Assembly (NCBI GenBank): GCA_009733575.1 | Contig: ML769489.1 | Location: 62,001 to 126,000, forward strand | Direction: 5' to 3' | Length of the DNA: 64,000 nucleotides | DNA from: Gymnopus androsaceus JB14 | Lineage: Eukaryota; Basidiomycota; Agaricomycetes; Agaricales; Omphalotaceae | In this document: positions 11,720 through 25,500 of the stretch, one piece after another | How the letters are laid out: every line of letters starts with the position of its first letter | Position numbering within the stretch: position 1 is the stretch's first letter | Program-made: the position numbers and the translations under genes | The notes under the pieces: model-generated | What the model was told of the DNA's origin: nothing | The model's input: the letters and a program-made list of their open reading frames with translations, nothing else | Database searches by the model: none

Positions 11720-14234
11720 ATGTTGTGTTTCTTCGCTTTCATTCTCTCGACCTTTGCTGCTACAGCGTACTCCAAAATCTATTCCGTTGTCTCAGAATTA
11801 CCGGAGGATGTGAATTACGACTTCATAATTGTTGGAGGTACGCTATTCAATGTTCATGAGTCAGTATGCGGACTCGGAGCTAACACATACATACCTTCAC
11901 AGGGGGTACAGCTGGTTGTGTCCTCGCAAACAGATTGTCCGCAAATCCCCGTGTTAACGTCCTCGTTATTGAAGCCGGTTCAACGTTGGTCATTTTCTTC
12001 TGAGTATTGATTTGTACTTACAACTGCTTTGCCGGTAGCCCAGACTCTGCTTTGAACGTTGAGGTGCCATTCTTTGTCAGTATCCTATTTCTTTGCCATA
12101 AACTGCAAACTGCTTATTTCCTAACTCTCAAAGGCACCATTCTTAAAAGGCACTACCTTCGACTGGAACTTCACTTCGGTTGCTCAGCCTTCATTGAACA
12201 ATCGCACGGTCTATTATGAGCGAGGTCATACTCTAGGCGGAAGCAGTGTTGTCAGTAAGTGCTTCATAAAATATATTTCCGATAATAGTTGGCCGACAAA
12301 ATCAGACCTACTGGCTTTCAATCGAGGATCGAACGACTTCTGGGACCATTGGGCCACATTGACCAACGATTCCCAATGGTCCTGGGAAAACATAGAACCT
12401 TACTACATGAGGGTATGTTTCATATCATTGGTATAACTTATGATTCTTACTACCTCTTGTCCTAGACCTCCCAATTGGCAGATCCACACAGCGGCCTCAT
12501 TCCATCTGCTCATGGCGATGGTCCTGTTCTAGTCTCTACACCGGGGTTTGAGACTATCCTTAATGAACCAGTTATTGATACTGCGAAATTAATTGGTGGT
12601 CGTTTCTCTTTTCAAACGGATTGGAACGCGGGCAACTTTACTGGCATCGGTAATTATCTCCAGTTCAATTACGGATGCGACCCTCATTTTTCTGCATTTG
12701 ATCAGGTTACTATCAGGGCGCCATTGGCAATGGTCAGCGCAGTGATGCCGCTTCTGCCTACATGCCGTCGTCCATCGCCAATCGAAAAAATCTCGACATT
12801 TTGCTCAACACCCGTGTTACTCAGCTAATCCAAACTGATAAAGTTTCCGGAAAACCCGCTTTTCTAGGAGTTAAATTCGGAACGAACCCATCAGGTACTC
12901 AAGTTGTCGACGTCTTGTCTGTACAACTACTTACCAACTCTGTGTATAGATCTTCATACCCTGACTGCTTCAGCCGAGGTCATTCTCTCTGCAGGAGTTT
13001 TCGGCACTGCTCAAATCCTCATGCTATCTGGAATTGGTCCTTCCGCGGAGCTTCAACGCCTAGGTATTACACCTCTTGTTGATGCGCCTCAAGTTGGTGG
13101 CAATCTTACTGTAAGTTTAGGCTCTAGATACACGTTGAAATACTGAGTAAAATATGTTCAGGATCACCCTCTGTTGCCCAACTATTTTCAAATTGACGGC
13201 ACGACCACGACTTTTGACCCTTTGATTGCGAACTTGACTACTAGGGCTATTGCCCTTGCAGAGTGGAATTCAACAAGAACAGGTCGACTTGTCGATGCCA
13301 ATGCCGTTGCCTTGGGCTTCCTTCGGCTACCGGAAGCCTCCCCGGCCCTCAGGCCGTATGGAGATCCCTCCAGCGGCCCTCTCTCGGCACACATCGAGCT
13401 CCTCTTTGCGGTTAGTTCTCATTCAATTTGACGCATTGATCCTGTTTAGACGATTTATCTCAATAAAGGACGGTTTCTCGGCCGTGAGTTCACTGGCCCA
13501 CCCTACCGATGGGACTTACATTACAGTCCTCACTGCTGTTGTATCTCCACTCTCTCGTGAGTGGCCCTACTTTATGCAATCAAATAAACCAAATCTCTCA
13601 TTTTGTACTAGGCGGATCGATGACTCTTGCATCTAGCGATCCATTTGCAGCGCCAATAATTGATACACAACTGCTGTCTCACCCCTTCGATCAAGCCGCT
13701 ATGGCTCAGGCCATGCTGGACGCAGAGACTCTTCTTGCGTATGTTATTTGTTCCAAACATTGATTCTTCGATTGACTGTTCAACTAAGCTCTCCGTTGCT
13801 CGCTATCTTTAATCCATCGCCCTATGGTACGCTTCAAGGTGCCACGACATTCGATTCTCGCGTGGCCTATGCACGCAATTTGACTGCTTCTCTTAACCAG
13901 TAGGTTTCTTGCTTAGTTGAATTGTAGTGCGCTAGCTTGGTACTGATATTGGTGGTACTTCCAGTCCGGTTGGTACTGCCGCCATGTCACCTACATCAGC
14001 CTCATGGGGTGTCCTCGACTCCAATCTCCTTGTCAAGAAAGTTTCCGGCCTTCGTGTTGTGGACGCATCCGCCTTTGTTCGATACCTATCTCTTGCCAAT
14101 TGCATTGTATCACTGATTATTGTTGTTTTCAGCCCGCGATCCCAGAATGCCATCCTCAAGCTGTCGTTTATACACTCGCCGAAAGAGCAGCGACTATTAT
14201 CGAAGAAACATGGCAAGCGAAATATGATTACTAG
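11720..14234 (+). CDS. Secreted GMC oxidoreductase (aryl-alcohol oxidase-like)
   Basis: This is a flavoenzyme of the glucose-methanol-choline family, which oxidises alcohols or sugars and makes H2O2 outside the cell. The start MLCFFAFILSTFAATAYS looks like a signal peptide. DFIIVGG followed by GTAGCVLANRLS (intron between them) is the FAD-binding GxGxxG region. Other family motifs are YYERGHTLGGSS, SDAASAYMP, VILSAGVFGTAQILMLSGIG and VGGNLTDHP. The C-terminus has NHPVGTAAM with the catalytic His (its codon is split by an intron), then DASAF joined across a 60-bp intron to PAIPECHPQAVVYTLAERAA, which contains the second active-site position. The stop is at 14232-14234. About a dozen short introns are needed; I saw no frame lesion. 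Sequence alone cannot separate aryl-alcohol oxidase from other GMC activities. Confidence 0.85.
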
Positions 14235-14254
14235 TGGTGTTAGTCATGATGTGT

Positions 14255-14345
14255 CCGAGCTCGACTACGCCAATCCAAACGATTGAGTACACGTGGCAGG
14301 TTGTGCAGTTTGATATGAAGGCGATTGAGGAGAGCTGTAGACTCT
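14255..14345 (+). pseudogene. Fragment of tRNase Z 3' end
   Basis: CGACTACGCCAA...GGCGATTGAGGAGAGCTGTAG matches the final coding part of the tRNase Z gene (5790-5865, FDYANLTIG to AIEESYRE), with many changes and stops. It lies directly after the GMC stop codon, in the same orientation as the parent gene but opposite to the adjacent larger fragment. Confidence 0.55.
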
Positions 14346-14394
14346 AGAGAGGCGAGGGAGGAGGTTAGAAGGGGGGGGGAGGAAGAACGGAAGC

Positions 14395-15430
14395 CCAAGG
14401 GGGTATTAAGAGCAGCGGGGTTGCTGCAAAGGGAGATTTTTAAATCTATTTTGGACACATATTTGTAGATATTTTGTAGATATTTTGTAGAGTACATAGG
14501 AGGCAACAGTAGAAAGGAACAAGTACTTATTAGTATCATATGACCAAGGAACCAGGGATTTAGTCATGGTCGAAGATGGTGGTGGTAGAAGCGATGTTTT
14601 GACGAATAATTTAGGTTGGTGCGCAGAGAAATGGGTGAGGATGTTGTGTGCATTCATTCTGTCAGATATTTTCAAGGTAAGCCCGTAAATTGTTATCAAA
14701 CGAAACCCGCAAATCCAAGGTAAGTCTTCTTCCCAATCCCAATCCCAATAGCCTTGCCCAGCAGTACTATGCACATTTCGCGCAGCCATTTCAACTTGAT
14801 CAGGTTCGTCGCTCATTGTGGCTTCATGGATGAGGGAAAAGTGTTGACCTGCGTAGACGAGCGAGTCGGAGGGTATGGTATCGGCAGAGAAACTGCAAGG
14901 GCGCTAGTTTGGGTAGAACAAACGGGGATGGGGGAAAGCAAGGGAAGGGAAGGAGTGGGACAAGGAAGCAAGACCGTGATAGGCACGAAGGAAAGAGAGA
15001 ATAACAAGAAAAACGAAACGAATTGAAGGCAGAAAACAAAATCACACAGCACTCCACCCATGCACACTCCTAACAACCGCACCACAACATCTCATTTGGT
15101 GGCGTACGCCAACAGTAAGGAAACTTTGGGAAACGACACATTGCTTGGCGTGGCGCAGGACCTGCCTAGCTCCAACCATTCCTCAAATCCAACCGCGACG
15201 CGAAACCTGCCTAAATCCAACCCTTCCTCCGTGCTACCGACACGCCACATCTCATCCGTCAAATCCGCATCGGATTATGTCAGGGGAGAATATCGGGATT
15301 AAGACGTTCCCATTCCCTCCTAGGCCGTTCCCGACACTCGCATCCTCCACAGTAGAGGAAGCATCGACATTACTAGTAGAGGAAAGATTAACCTCAAACG
15401 GGACTAAAACTAGCACTAAGTCCCGTAGCT
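14395..15430 (-). pseudogene. Inverted, decayed copy of tRNase Z 3' half
   Basis: On the minus strand this gives RMNAHNILTHFSAHQPKLFV (parent RMNTHNILLTHFSARQPRIP) and DEPDQVEMAARNVHSTAGQ (parent DEPDQVKMAVQKAHSTIGQ). Further on, 15100-15430 matches parent 4855-5100, including the Ser/Thr-rich linker. Stops and indels are frequent and there is no HxHxDH segment. Non-functional. Confidence 0.75.
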
Positions 15431-16340
15431 CGCAAACACATTTTCAATCTGTTCGAGGCGCTCCGTCTGCGCTCACCGCTCGCTCCTCGCAATGACCACA
15501 GAGAGATGGAATATACTCCACATAAGTACCTGAGTTTGTATAACAGCTCAGCAGATGACCCTGACAATTGTGGCGGGGTATAGCGGTTGATTCGTAAGGG
15601 ATTAGGGGGGTTAGGGGCGGGCAAAGAGCGTTGTCCGGTTCGGATGAAGGTGATGGTGCAAACACGATATCAGCATGAAGACTCCTTTTGGTGCATAGCG
15701 GATAGCAAGGTGCAAAAGTAGTGCAAGAGTCTAAATTGAGGATGGGAGTCAGACGAGGATGTTAAAGAGGGAAGAATGTATACGCATACGCACTGGGAGT
15801 CATCGCAACGCCGTGCCATAGACGGAGAAGCCATTCATCTCGGCGGTGAATCATGGACCGAAGGGAAGAATAGCTATCCTTAAACAAATATCTGAGCATC
15901 CGACCTGCCTTCTAGCGTAGAGATTACGAGGAATTATGCGAAATAATTGCTGCTGCGGCGTGCTGGCGAGGCATTCGGAGCAGTTTGAGGGGTAGAGCCG
16001 CACAGCAAAAGCGGAAGTAGCGATGTTGAGAAGGAAGTCCGGAAAGCGTTAGACAAAGCGAGGATAGAAGGCCAGTAGGCAGATAAAGGCAGCCATGTAT
16101 TCTTCGAGAGCCCAGGAAGCTAGGAAGTCGCACGCAGGTCCTAAGGCTGAGCACTGAGTTGTGACCGATTGTTTATAACTGGATTGTCTTGAGACGACGT
16201 ATTTCCTGTGGGGATCCTTGACTACTGACTAACGCTAGCCCAGCTCTTCATCCTTTCTTCCTGACGCATTTCCCCTCAAAGCGCTGAATCCGGCCGCGGG
16301 ATTGGAGCACATAGTAGACAAATTACGCCTCTTTACTTCA
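15431..16340. other. Intergenic, possible further tRNase Z debris
   Basis: 15580-15625 (GGATTAGGGGGGTTAGGGGCG) weakly resembles the tail of the tRNase Z gene near 5935-5960. No gene is supported; open frames such as 15924-16154 (minus) show no domain. Confidence 0.3.
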
Positions 16341-16429
16341 ACAAGAGAAACTTTATCTTGATTCACCTTCGGTGTTCGGCTTCGTCTCGTCTCGTCTCGT
16401 TGCCTGCCAGGGCCAAATCTTATAACCCT

Positions 16430-16850
16430 TCTTCGCTCCCTCTCCTTCTACACAGAGAATCCCTCGCACTCGTATCAACCGAAATACCCTTTTCCGGGTA
16501 TCATCCCAAGTCTGCGATTAGCGCTCTTCCTCTTTCCTCTAAATCCTTACATTGCTAGGAAACGACGACACGAGAACCCGAGGTTTCTGCTCCTGCGACC
16601 TCTGCTGCTCCTACGACGACGACCATAGCTACAGCTACGACGATTACACCGGAGTCTTTCGATGAGGTTATGGAGGAAGACTTGGGTGAGGAGGATTTTT
16701 GTATCCCGCGGAGGGTGATAATGATAACCATACGGAGGAGACACAGGATGTGTAGGAAGATAATCATAGCCATAACCGAGCCCCCAAATGGCTCAGACGG
16801 TGTTTCAATGATATTAACCTGGAAGTTTATACGATTCCACTCCTCCTTAT
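16430..16850 (+). pseudogene. Fragment of tRNase Z second exon
   Basis: ESLALVSTEIPFSGYHPKSA matches the parent ESLALIPTEIPFSEFRPKSA near 1540-1600, including the CACAG splice acceptor in front of it. Downstream, NDINLEVYTIP (about 16815-16840) matches parent KDINIEVYAIP. In-frame stops interrupt it. It keeps the parental orientation, unlike the larger blocks on either side. Confidence 0.7.
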
Positions 16851-17190
16851 AGTCGGGCCAGTGAAACTTGTCGATGTTCTCTGGGTGTTTGTCACCATGG
16901 TCGTCCGAGAGGAAGACCCAGCGGTAAAACCCAGTAAGCTTGCGCCTGTCGAAGGGCTTGGAACCGCGTACTTTCTGGAAGAGTTAGAACTTATTAACAT
17001 AGGTAATACTCACGTCGAAATGCACGCCCGCCTCATTTGCATCGTAAATATACTTCGCGACGATGTCATAGCCAACTCCTCTCTTCTTGCTGGCTGAGTG
17101 ATACCGGCAGTAACCTGTGCCTCCATCCAACTTATCCACTGACATGCCGGGAAGTAGAGTAACAAATGAAAACCATGAACTGGAAGGCAA
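16850..17190 (-). CDS. Unrecognised protein, two-exon 5' fragment
   Basis: Minus-strand exons read MSVDKLDGGTGYCRYHSASK and KRGVGYDIVAKYIYDANEAG, then cross a 39-bp intron (GTGAGT to CAG) into RGSKPFDRRKLTGFYRWVFL and SDDHGDKHPENIDKFHWPDY. Splice signals and composition look genuinely coding. The reading runs into the tRNase Z fragment at about 16850 and is cut there, so the gene seems truncated by the rearrangement. I do not recognise the family. Confidence 0.4.
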
Positions 17191-17266
17191 GTAATACTAT
17201 GCAAGTACAAAGAAATTTTGGAATAAGAATTCTTCGAGTACCGTCGACGCTACCACTCTAACTTGA

Positions 17267-19076
<1,810 letters not shown>

Positions 19077-19469
19077 AGTCGCTCGAGAGGCTTGAGAGAG
19101 AGAAACGTATTGTTTCTAGGCGATTGAGAGGCCAAGCAAAAACATGACCTCTTTTATATCCAAGACGCTGAGTCAAGTAGCACTTTGAGGTGGCCGGGAC
19201 AAAGGCGGCGTTTACTAGATTCTTGGTCAGATTCATCAGTAATAAAGTGAAATTTGTGTTCCATGCCCGTTTGTCCCCGAATTCGTGACAAACTTGATGG
19301 CTTGAACGACGACGATACAGCTCCGGATTTGGATTCCAAGGGACTGTTCGATTGGATGTATCGGTATCGATACCCAACCCAGACGCAGTGTCGGCTTCCC
19401 AGAAACCAGTCCCAGTCACAGTCCCATACCAAGTGGAATTCGGATTTACTGCAGGAGCCGCAGGAGTGG

Positions 19470-20385
19470 TTGAGCTAGGAATAGTAGGCTGGAGTAAGAG
19501 TAGAAGAGAAAGAAGTCCATTCCGGATACACGGGTATCGCAAAACTTTATGTCCTTGAAAACCAGTTTGATGTCTATCCTCCTGCGCATCCATTTCAACA
19601 TGGACGTCGTCGTGGTCATCTAGGTTCGATCTCAATGACTCTTCCTTGTCGCTGTCCGATCTAGATCCAGATCCAGAGCCCTGCCGTCGTTCCCATCCTC
19701 AGCGGGGTACAAAAGCTCCTCATGCCGTCGCTAGGAAATGCTTCAACCCGGGACCGACAATATCCATTCGAAGATCTGAGGCGTCTGAAAACGACATTAG
19801 GAGCGATCCAAAACCCGCATAAGCACTCCCAACACCAAACAAGAATATGCCCTTGGTTCGAGTCGTAGTCCACCACTGCCAAACACATACTGCTCCGGTC
19901 TGCTCAAAGGGCAATGTAAACGCCGGGGTAGAGTCCGAGGTATGTGAGGAGAGTATGGAGAGAGAATAGTGTGCGGGTGTGGACCCATACGGAGGTGTTT
20001 ACGACGGAACTTGGAGGGAACGGAGGAGCCATGACCGAAAAGTTGTCGCCGTTGATACCAGAGAGAGAAGAGCACGCTTTCCCTTTTCGATCCCCTCCTC
20101 CACGACTATTTCCTCATCCACCGCGCTTAGTTATATCGCCAGCAGGGTCAACTTGAATGCTAACGATAGAGTCAATTTTATGAGTATGAACAAGTCCAAA
20201 GGAGAGAAAGTGGGAGAAAGAGTAGAAATTTAGCGTGATCTGAGATTAACCCTCGAATAAATCCAAGGCGTATCGATTTAGAATGTTCCATTACAGCTAG
20301 AGGGATGGAAATACGAAAGAAAAGAAAAACTGCTCAGAAGTAATGATGGACGTTCGGGAACAAGTTTGGGCGCCTTCATTAGACT
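19470..20385 (-). pseudogene. Inverted, decayed copy of tRNase Z 5' part and promoter
   Basis: On the minus strand GVGSAYAGFGSLLMSFSDAS, then DLRMDIVGPGLKHFLATA, matches parent exon 1. VEMDAQEDRHQTGFQ (about 19580) matches the parent GEMDTQEDDRDPKPVF. At 20340-20385 the reverse complement carries AAGGCGCCCAAAC...GAACGTCCATCAT, like the motif upstream of the intact 5' end near 345. Frameshifts are abundant. Confidence 0.75.
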
Positions 20386-20574
20386 CGTGCCAGTAGCTTC
20401 TGTGAGTTTTGATGATTAGTCGATCAAAGCCTTCAGCGAAGATCGACTCTCATCACTGCCGTGCAAAAGGTACTGGTTCGAGTCTACGCCTTCATTGTCT
20501 TCTCGCCAAAAATATCCAACCAAAATTTCTATTCTCTTTCAAGTCTTCACCTCTATTGAAAAAAGCTTGAAAGG

Positions 20575-21480
20575 ATGACAAATCGTATGTTTGTGGCTTC
20601 TGTAGTCCTGACATCTGAACGCTATTTACCATGGAGGGCTGGTATCTTCCAGAAGCAGCTCATCCTTTGCTCCTCACTCCAAAGTCGACTTTGCTTCTCC
20701 AAAGGGTGCTATTCCTCCTATCGACAAAGGTTCCGTCAAGGTAGCTTGATATTTGAAGCGTATTCGCCCATTTTCAACTTACCTTGATAAAAGCTATTCA
20801 CAGATAAGGAAACGTCGAATTCCTCAAGATACAGTGCAGGCCAGGTTCGCCTCTGCTAATAAATTGTCTGATGTCGATGCCAAAGACTACGGCACCATTT
20901 TCTATGTTGGAGGACATGATCCAGTATTCGATTTGGCGACTGATCCCGCAAACATCAAGCTGACTTCCGATGTCTGTTTTTTCTTTGCTCGGTTTGTCAA
21001 GAATCACCCTGGCTGCTTATACAGTTCTACAATGCTGTTAAAATCACCTCTGCTGTCTGTCATGGTCCTGCGTAAGGTAGCTCTCTTTTATATCTGTGCG
21101 CAATCTTATAGTCCAACATTACTACCCTTGTTGGAGCGCAGACCACGGACGGTCAGTCAATCTTCGCTGGTAAATAGGCCGTAAGATTCTCCAATGTCGA
21201 AGAAGAACTACTCATGGCCGTCGAGGTGGGTATTCCTGTGCTCTGACTCTGATACAAGCAAACTCTCCATATTGCAGTCCATCCCGTTCCTCCTCGAAGA
21301 CAGGATCAGGTCTTTAGGCGGTGAATACATCATGGCAGGTACTCATGGCTACGACCCGGAAGTCTTTTTACTGACACTGAACAGCCCAAGGTTGTCGTGG
21401 ATGGTCATCTAATCACTGGCCAAGATCCAGCATCTGCTCGTACGCTAGATGAAGCACTCTTCAAAGCTTTGCAAAACTAA
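20575..21480 (+). pseudogene. DJ-1/PfpI (Hsp31-like glyoxalase III) pseudogene
   Basis: Family members are cysteine-dependent glyoxalases or deglycases. Pieces in order: MTNR and VVLTSERYLP; GWYLPEAAHPLLLTPK in a second frame; VDFASPKGAIPPIDKGSVK in a third; then FASANKLSDVDAKDYGTIF and YVGGHDPVFDLATDPANIKL. After an intron comes FYNAVKITSAVCHGPA with the nucleophile Cys. TTDGQSIFAGK is followed by an in-frame TAG where the family has Glu or another residue, then FSNVEEELL, SIPFLLEDRIRSLGGEY, and KVVVDGHLITGQDPASA to TAA at 21480. Two frameshifts near 20640-20690 and the TAG near 21179 indicate a dead gene. The later introns are intact, so the decay is recent. Confidence 0.7.
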
Positions 21481-21522
21481 ACAATATTACACATGTGTGG
21501 TAGAAGTCGCACCAAGCTGTAA

Positions 21523-22155
21523 TCAATGTTCATGATAAATGCTTGTCCGCTGTGTCTTGTTCGCGGGAGGTGTAACTGAAGATTGATCAAAACATCGCAG
21601 TCTCCCTGGGTGCAGTCGTTGGAGGCGCTGGCTCCCTCTGTTCTGGTAGTCTTGATCGCCGCGTTCGAACTCTGAGTAGTCGCTATGGCTTTTATTATTT
21701 TTAGTTGTGTCAGAAAGTTGGAGAATTTCAGCCGCTATTTCCGATTTCACGGTCAATTTCATGGCGGACCAAAGAATGTCCTCCGAATTGCGAACGAATG
21801 GGACGTGGTGCTCTTGAGCTAAGTACTTTAGCCTGAAGTAAATCATTGCAGTAAAGAGTATATGCTTCTCGCCAAGAACACAGCCCAGTAACTCACAATG
21901 GTGACTACAATGCGAGTCTTCTTCTACTACGCCTGGAACAACGATAGCGCCGAGTGTTTGGTGACCGATATCAGTCCGTACTGAAGAGACGTTGGCATCT
22001 GTAAGAATATATGTCTTGGAGGAAAGCCTGACATCGTTCGAGAGCTGAGCGGCACGCACCACGATGACGCCGCCGACCGCACTTGGTAATAAACGACTCG
22101 CTCCTCCCCGAAGCAGCCATGGTATCAGACCTTCAAACGAAAACTCGAGTCTCAA
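21523..22155 (-). CDS. Hypothetical protein, about 210 aa if unspliced
   Basis: A continuous minus-strand frame starts at ATG 22155, beginning MRLEFSFEGLIPWLLRGGAS. The central part is GAIVVPGVVEEDSHCSHHCE and the C-terminus is hydrophilic. A GTGAGT donor with a TTCAG acceptor around 21893-21833 could split it into two exons, but the joined phase leads to a stop. No family recognised. It lies tail to tail with the DJ-1 pseudogene and head to head with the NLR gene. Confidence 0.4.
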   Translation of the reverse strand: MRLEFSFEGLIPWLLRGGASRLLPSAVGGVIVVRAAQLSNDVRLSSKTYILTDANVSSVRTDIGHQTLGAIVVPGVVEEDSHCSHHCELLGCVLGEKHILFTAMIYFRLKYLAQEHHVPFVRNSEDILWSAMKLTVKSEIAAEILQLSDTTKNNKSHSDYSEFERGDQDYQNRGSQRLQRLHPGRLRCFDQSSVTPPANKTQRTSIYHEH

Positions 22156-22561
22156 TTTAATGGCATCTAAGTCTCCAGGCTGTCACCCACTGGTTGCCTT
22201 GGCGTCCACTGCGTCCGTTCAATCATACCTCAAACAATAAATTTCAGAGTATCATGCAGGTGGGCAGTGGCTCACTATCCTATTGTTTTATACCGATCTC
22301 AAGGCAGGTACTTACTTGATTGATGACAACAATCACTGGTTTCAGCATTGCTCGGTCTGGTAATGCAATCAATCATTGATCAATCTCTGAACGCTATAAA
22401 TGTATGTGTTGTCCCAAAAGCCATCTTTAGCTTCAACCCCCCATCACCTTCAAGCGTAGGCCCCAAAATCGTTTGCAAGCTCCTCAACCTCAACAAAGGT
22501 AGAAGTTCCCATGCAATCTACTGAGAGTCAAATTCTAATACAATTGTAGCGTCTTCAAACA

Positions 22562-25500
22562 ATGTTTCCACATGCTCGAGATTTTTCCATACACGGTGGA
22601 AAATTCTTTAGTGTTCAAGGAGATCAATATGTCTTTAATCATAGACCTCCCACAGTTTTGGAGGTAAGCTTTTGAGAAAAAGCCAACAAAAGCTTACACA
22701 TAAACTGAAATTGCATAAATTAGAAAATCATTGGAAGGATACCTTACTCGTGGCAAGCATTTTATGATGCAGACCTAGGCATCACACACACTCGCAAGTT
22801 TTGCAGTCCAGGAACAAGGGAAAAGATCCTCTCAGACGTTATGGAATGGGCAACCAATGCTGGGCCTGAATGTTCATTGGGCTACTGGATGTCTGGTATG
22901 GCTGGTACAGGCAAAAGCACAATTGCAATGTCCATTTGCATTAAACTAAAGGACAAGGATTTGCTTGCTGGAACCTTTTTTTGCTCTCGCCAGATTCCAG
23001 AATGCAGAGACTACCGCTTGATTATTCCCACTCTGGCATATCAACTAGCAAAATACTCAGGAATCTTTGCAACTTCTCTTGGAGAAGCCTTGCATAAAGA
23101 TCCTGAACTTCCCAGGAGAAAGCCAGAGGAGCAGGTCAAAAGACTTTTAATTGAACCCTGGAAAGTTGCTACCAGTGGCAGGGGCCAGGAAAAACCACAT
23201 ATGCCAGTTTTGATTGTGGATGCTTTGGATGAATGTGATGAGGTTTCATCAGTCCTTGAACCATTAACTGCGGCATTTCAGAAAAGAGAATTGCTTGGAT
23301 TAAAAATTTTGTTGACTAGCCGTCCAGAGCAGGCAATCCAGCAGCTTATTGACACAAGTATCTTGATACAATCTGAGCCAATTTTATATATCAATAAGTT
23401 TATTCTCCATCAAGCTGAAGAAAATTTAGTTCAAGAAGATATTTACAATTATTTTAAAACTGAGCTAGATGGAATATGTTCATCAGATGAGGAGCTCCGG
23501 CAGCTTACATTACTGTCTGGAAAGCTCTTCATCTATGCAGCAACCATAGTAAAATATGTAAAGGGTGGCAGGTATCTTGAAAGAAAGCAAGAGAGACTAG
23601 CTGATTCACTGAAACAGACTAATCAGTATCAGGATCTACACCAACTTTACAGTGGAATCATAAACAATGCAATTTTAAGTGTAAACAGCCCTTGTGAAAT
23701 TCAGGAAGACATGATGATTCTTTACACTATGATTTCCACAGGAAAGCCATTGTCATGTAACGCCATAGCTGAACTCTTGGGATTGAAAGAGGCTGGTGTT
23801 CTTGATTTGATTATTCGGCTGGAAGCAGTCTTCTATATTTCAGAACAGAACAACTGTGTTTTTGCATTCCATGCCTCATTTCTTGATTATCTTGTAAAGA
23901 TGGTGAAGGTTGAATGGATGAAGGCACATCATCTCAAGCTGACCTTTGCATGTTTGCATATAATGGATCAGTTAAGATTCAATATCTGCAAACTTCCATC
24001 ATCTTTAATCCCCGATAAAAAGGTTCCAGACTTCCAAAAAGAATTTCAAAAGAACCTAAATGAATCTCTCCAATATTCTTGCCAGTTTTGGGGTTATCAT
24101 TTCAATGAATGTGAGATCCAGAATGATGATTTAGAGAGACTGGAAGAGTTCTTGAAGGAAAAAGGAGTGTATTGGATTGAGGCCATGAGTGTACTGGGCC
24201 TATTGCAGCAATGTGGAGAGACTATTGATTCCATACACAAGGTTAGTACCAGATAGTCCAGACTTCTAATCATTATTGGGCAGATAAAAGACTGAAATAT
24301 TTATAGAAGCTATTATATAACAGCACCACTGGCACATTGGAGGTTACACAAACAGCAAGATACTTCCAGAATCTGCTAATGCAGTTTTCAACCAGTGAAG
24401 TAAGGGGGAGGACAGCTCATTTATACCTAAGTATTCTGCCTTTTTGGAATAATAGTTCAGAATGTATGCCCCAATTAAAAAGGAGTTTGAGGATGGAAAA
24501 CCGAGTACAAAGTCAGCTCACTAATATAATACTGAGTGGACATGGTGATTGCGTAAATTCAGTGGCCTTGTCAGCTGATGGAAGCAGGATTGTCTCGGGG
24601 TCAGAGGACAAGACTATAAGAATCTGGGATGCCACCACTGGTGTTCAGATGGGTGAACCTCTAGAAGGTCATGACAATTATGTCAGGTCAGTAGCTTTTT
24701 CACCTGATGGAACTAGGATTGTTTCTGGCTCTGCTGATGAGACAGTAAGGATTTGGGATGCCACTACTGGTGCTCAGATAGGTGACCCTCTAGAAGGTCA
24801 TGATAATTGGGTCCAATCAGTAGCCTTTTCATCTGATGGAACTAGGATTGTTTCTGGCTCTTTTGATAAGACAGTGAGAATCTGGGACATTGCCACTGGT
24901 GCTCAAGTGGGTGATCCCCTGGAAGGTCATGATAGTTGGGTCCAATCTGTGGCCTTTTCACCAGATGGAAGAAAGATTGTGTCTGGCTCTGATGATAAGA
25001 CAGTAAGGATCTGGGATGCCACCACTGGTGCTCAGATAGGGGACTCTCTGCAAGGTCACAATGATTGGGTCAAATCAGTGGTCTTTTCACCTGATGGAAC
25101 TAGGATTGTGTCTGGCTCACTTGATAAGACATTAAGGATTTGGGATGTCACCACTGGTGCTGAGATAGGTAAACCTCTGGAAGGTCATGATCATTGGGTC
25201 CAATCAGTGGCCTTTTCACCTGATGGAAGTAGGATTGTCTCTGGCTCTGATGATAACACAGTAAGGATCTGGGATGCTATAATCGGAGATCAAATAGGTG
25301 ACCCTCTGAAAGGTCATGATGGTTGGGTCAAATCAGTGGTCTTTTCACCAGATGGAATCAGCATTGTGTCTGGCTCAGCTGATAAGACAGTAAGAATCTG
25401 GGATGCAACCATTGGTGCTCAGGTATGTGATCATCTGCAAGGTCACAATGATTGGGTCAAATCAGTGGCCTTTGTACCTGATGGGTCATGGATTGTGTCT

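Noticed and set aside
20400..20485. Possible tRNA with GGTTCGAGTCT near 20470
   Set aside because: Only a box-B-like string is present; no D arm or acceptor stem pairs.
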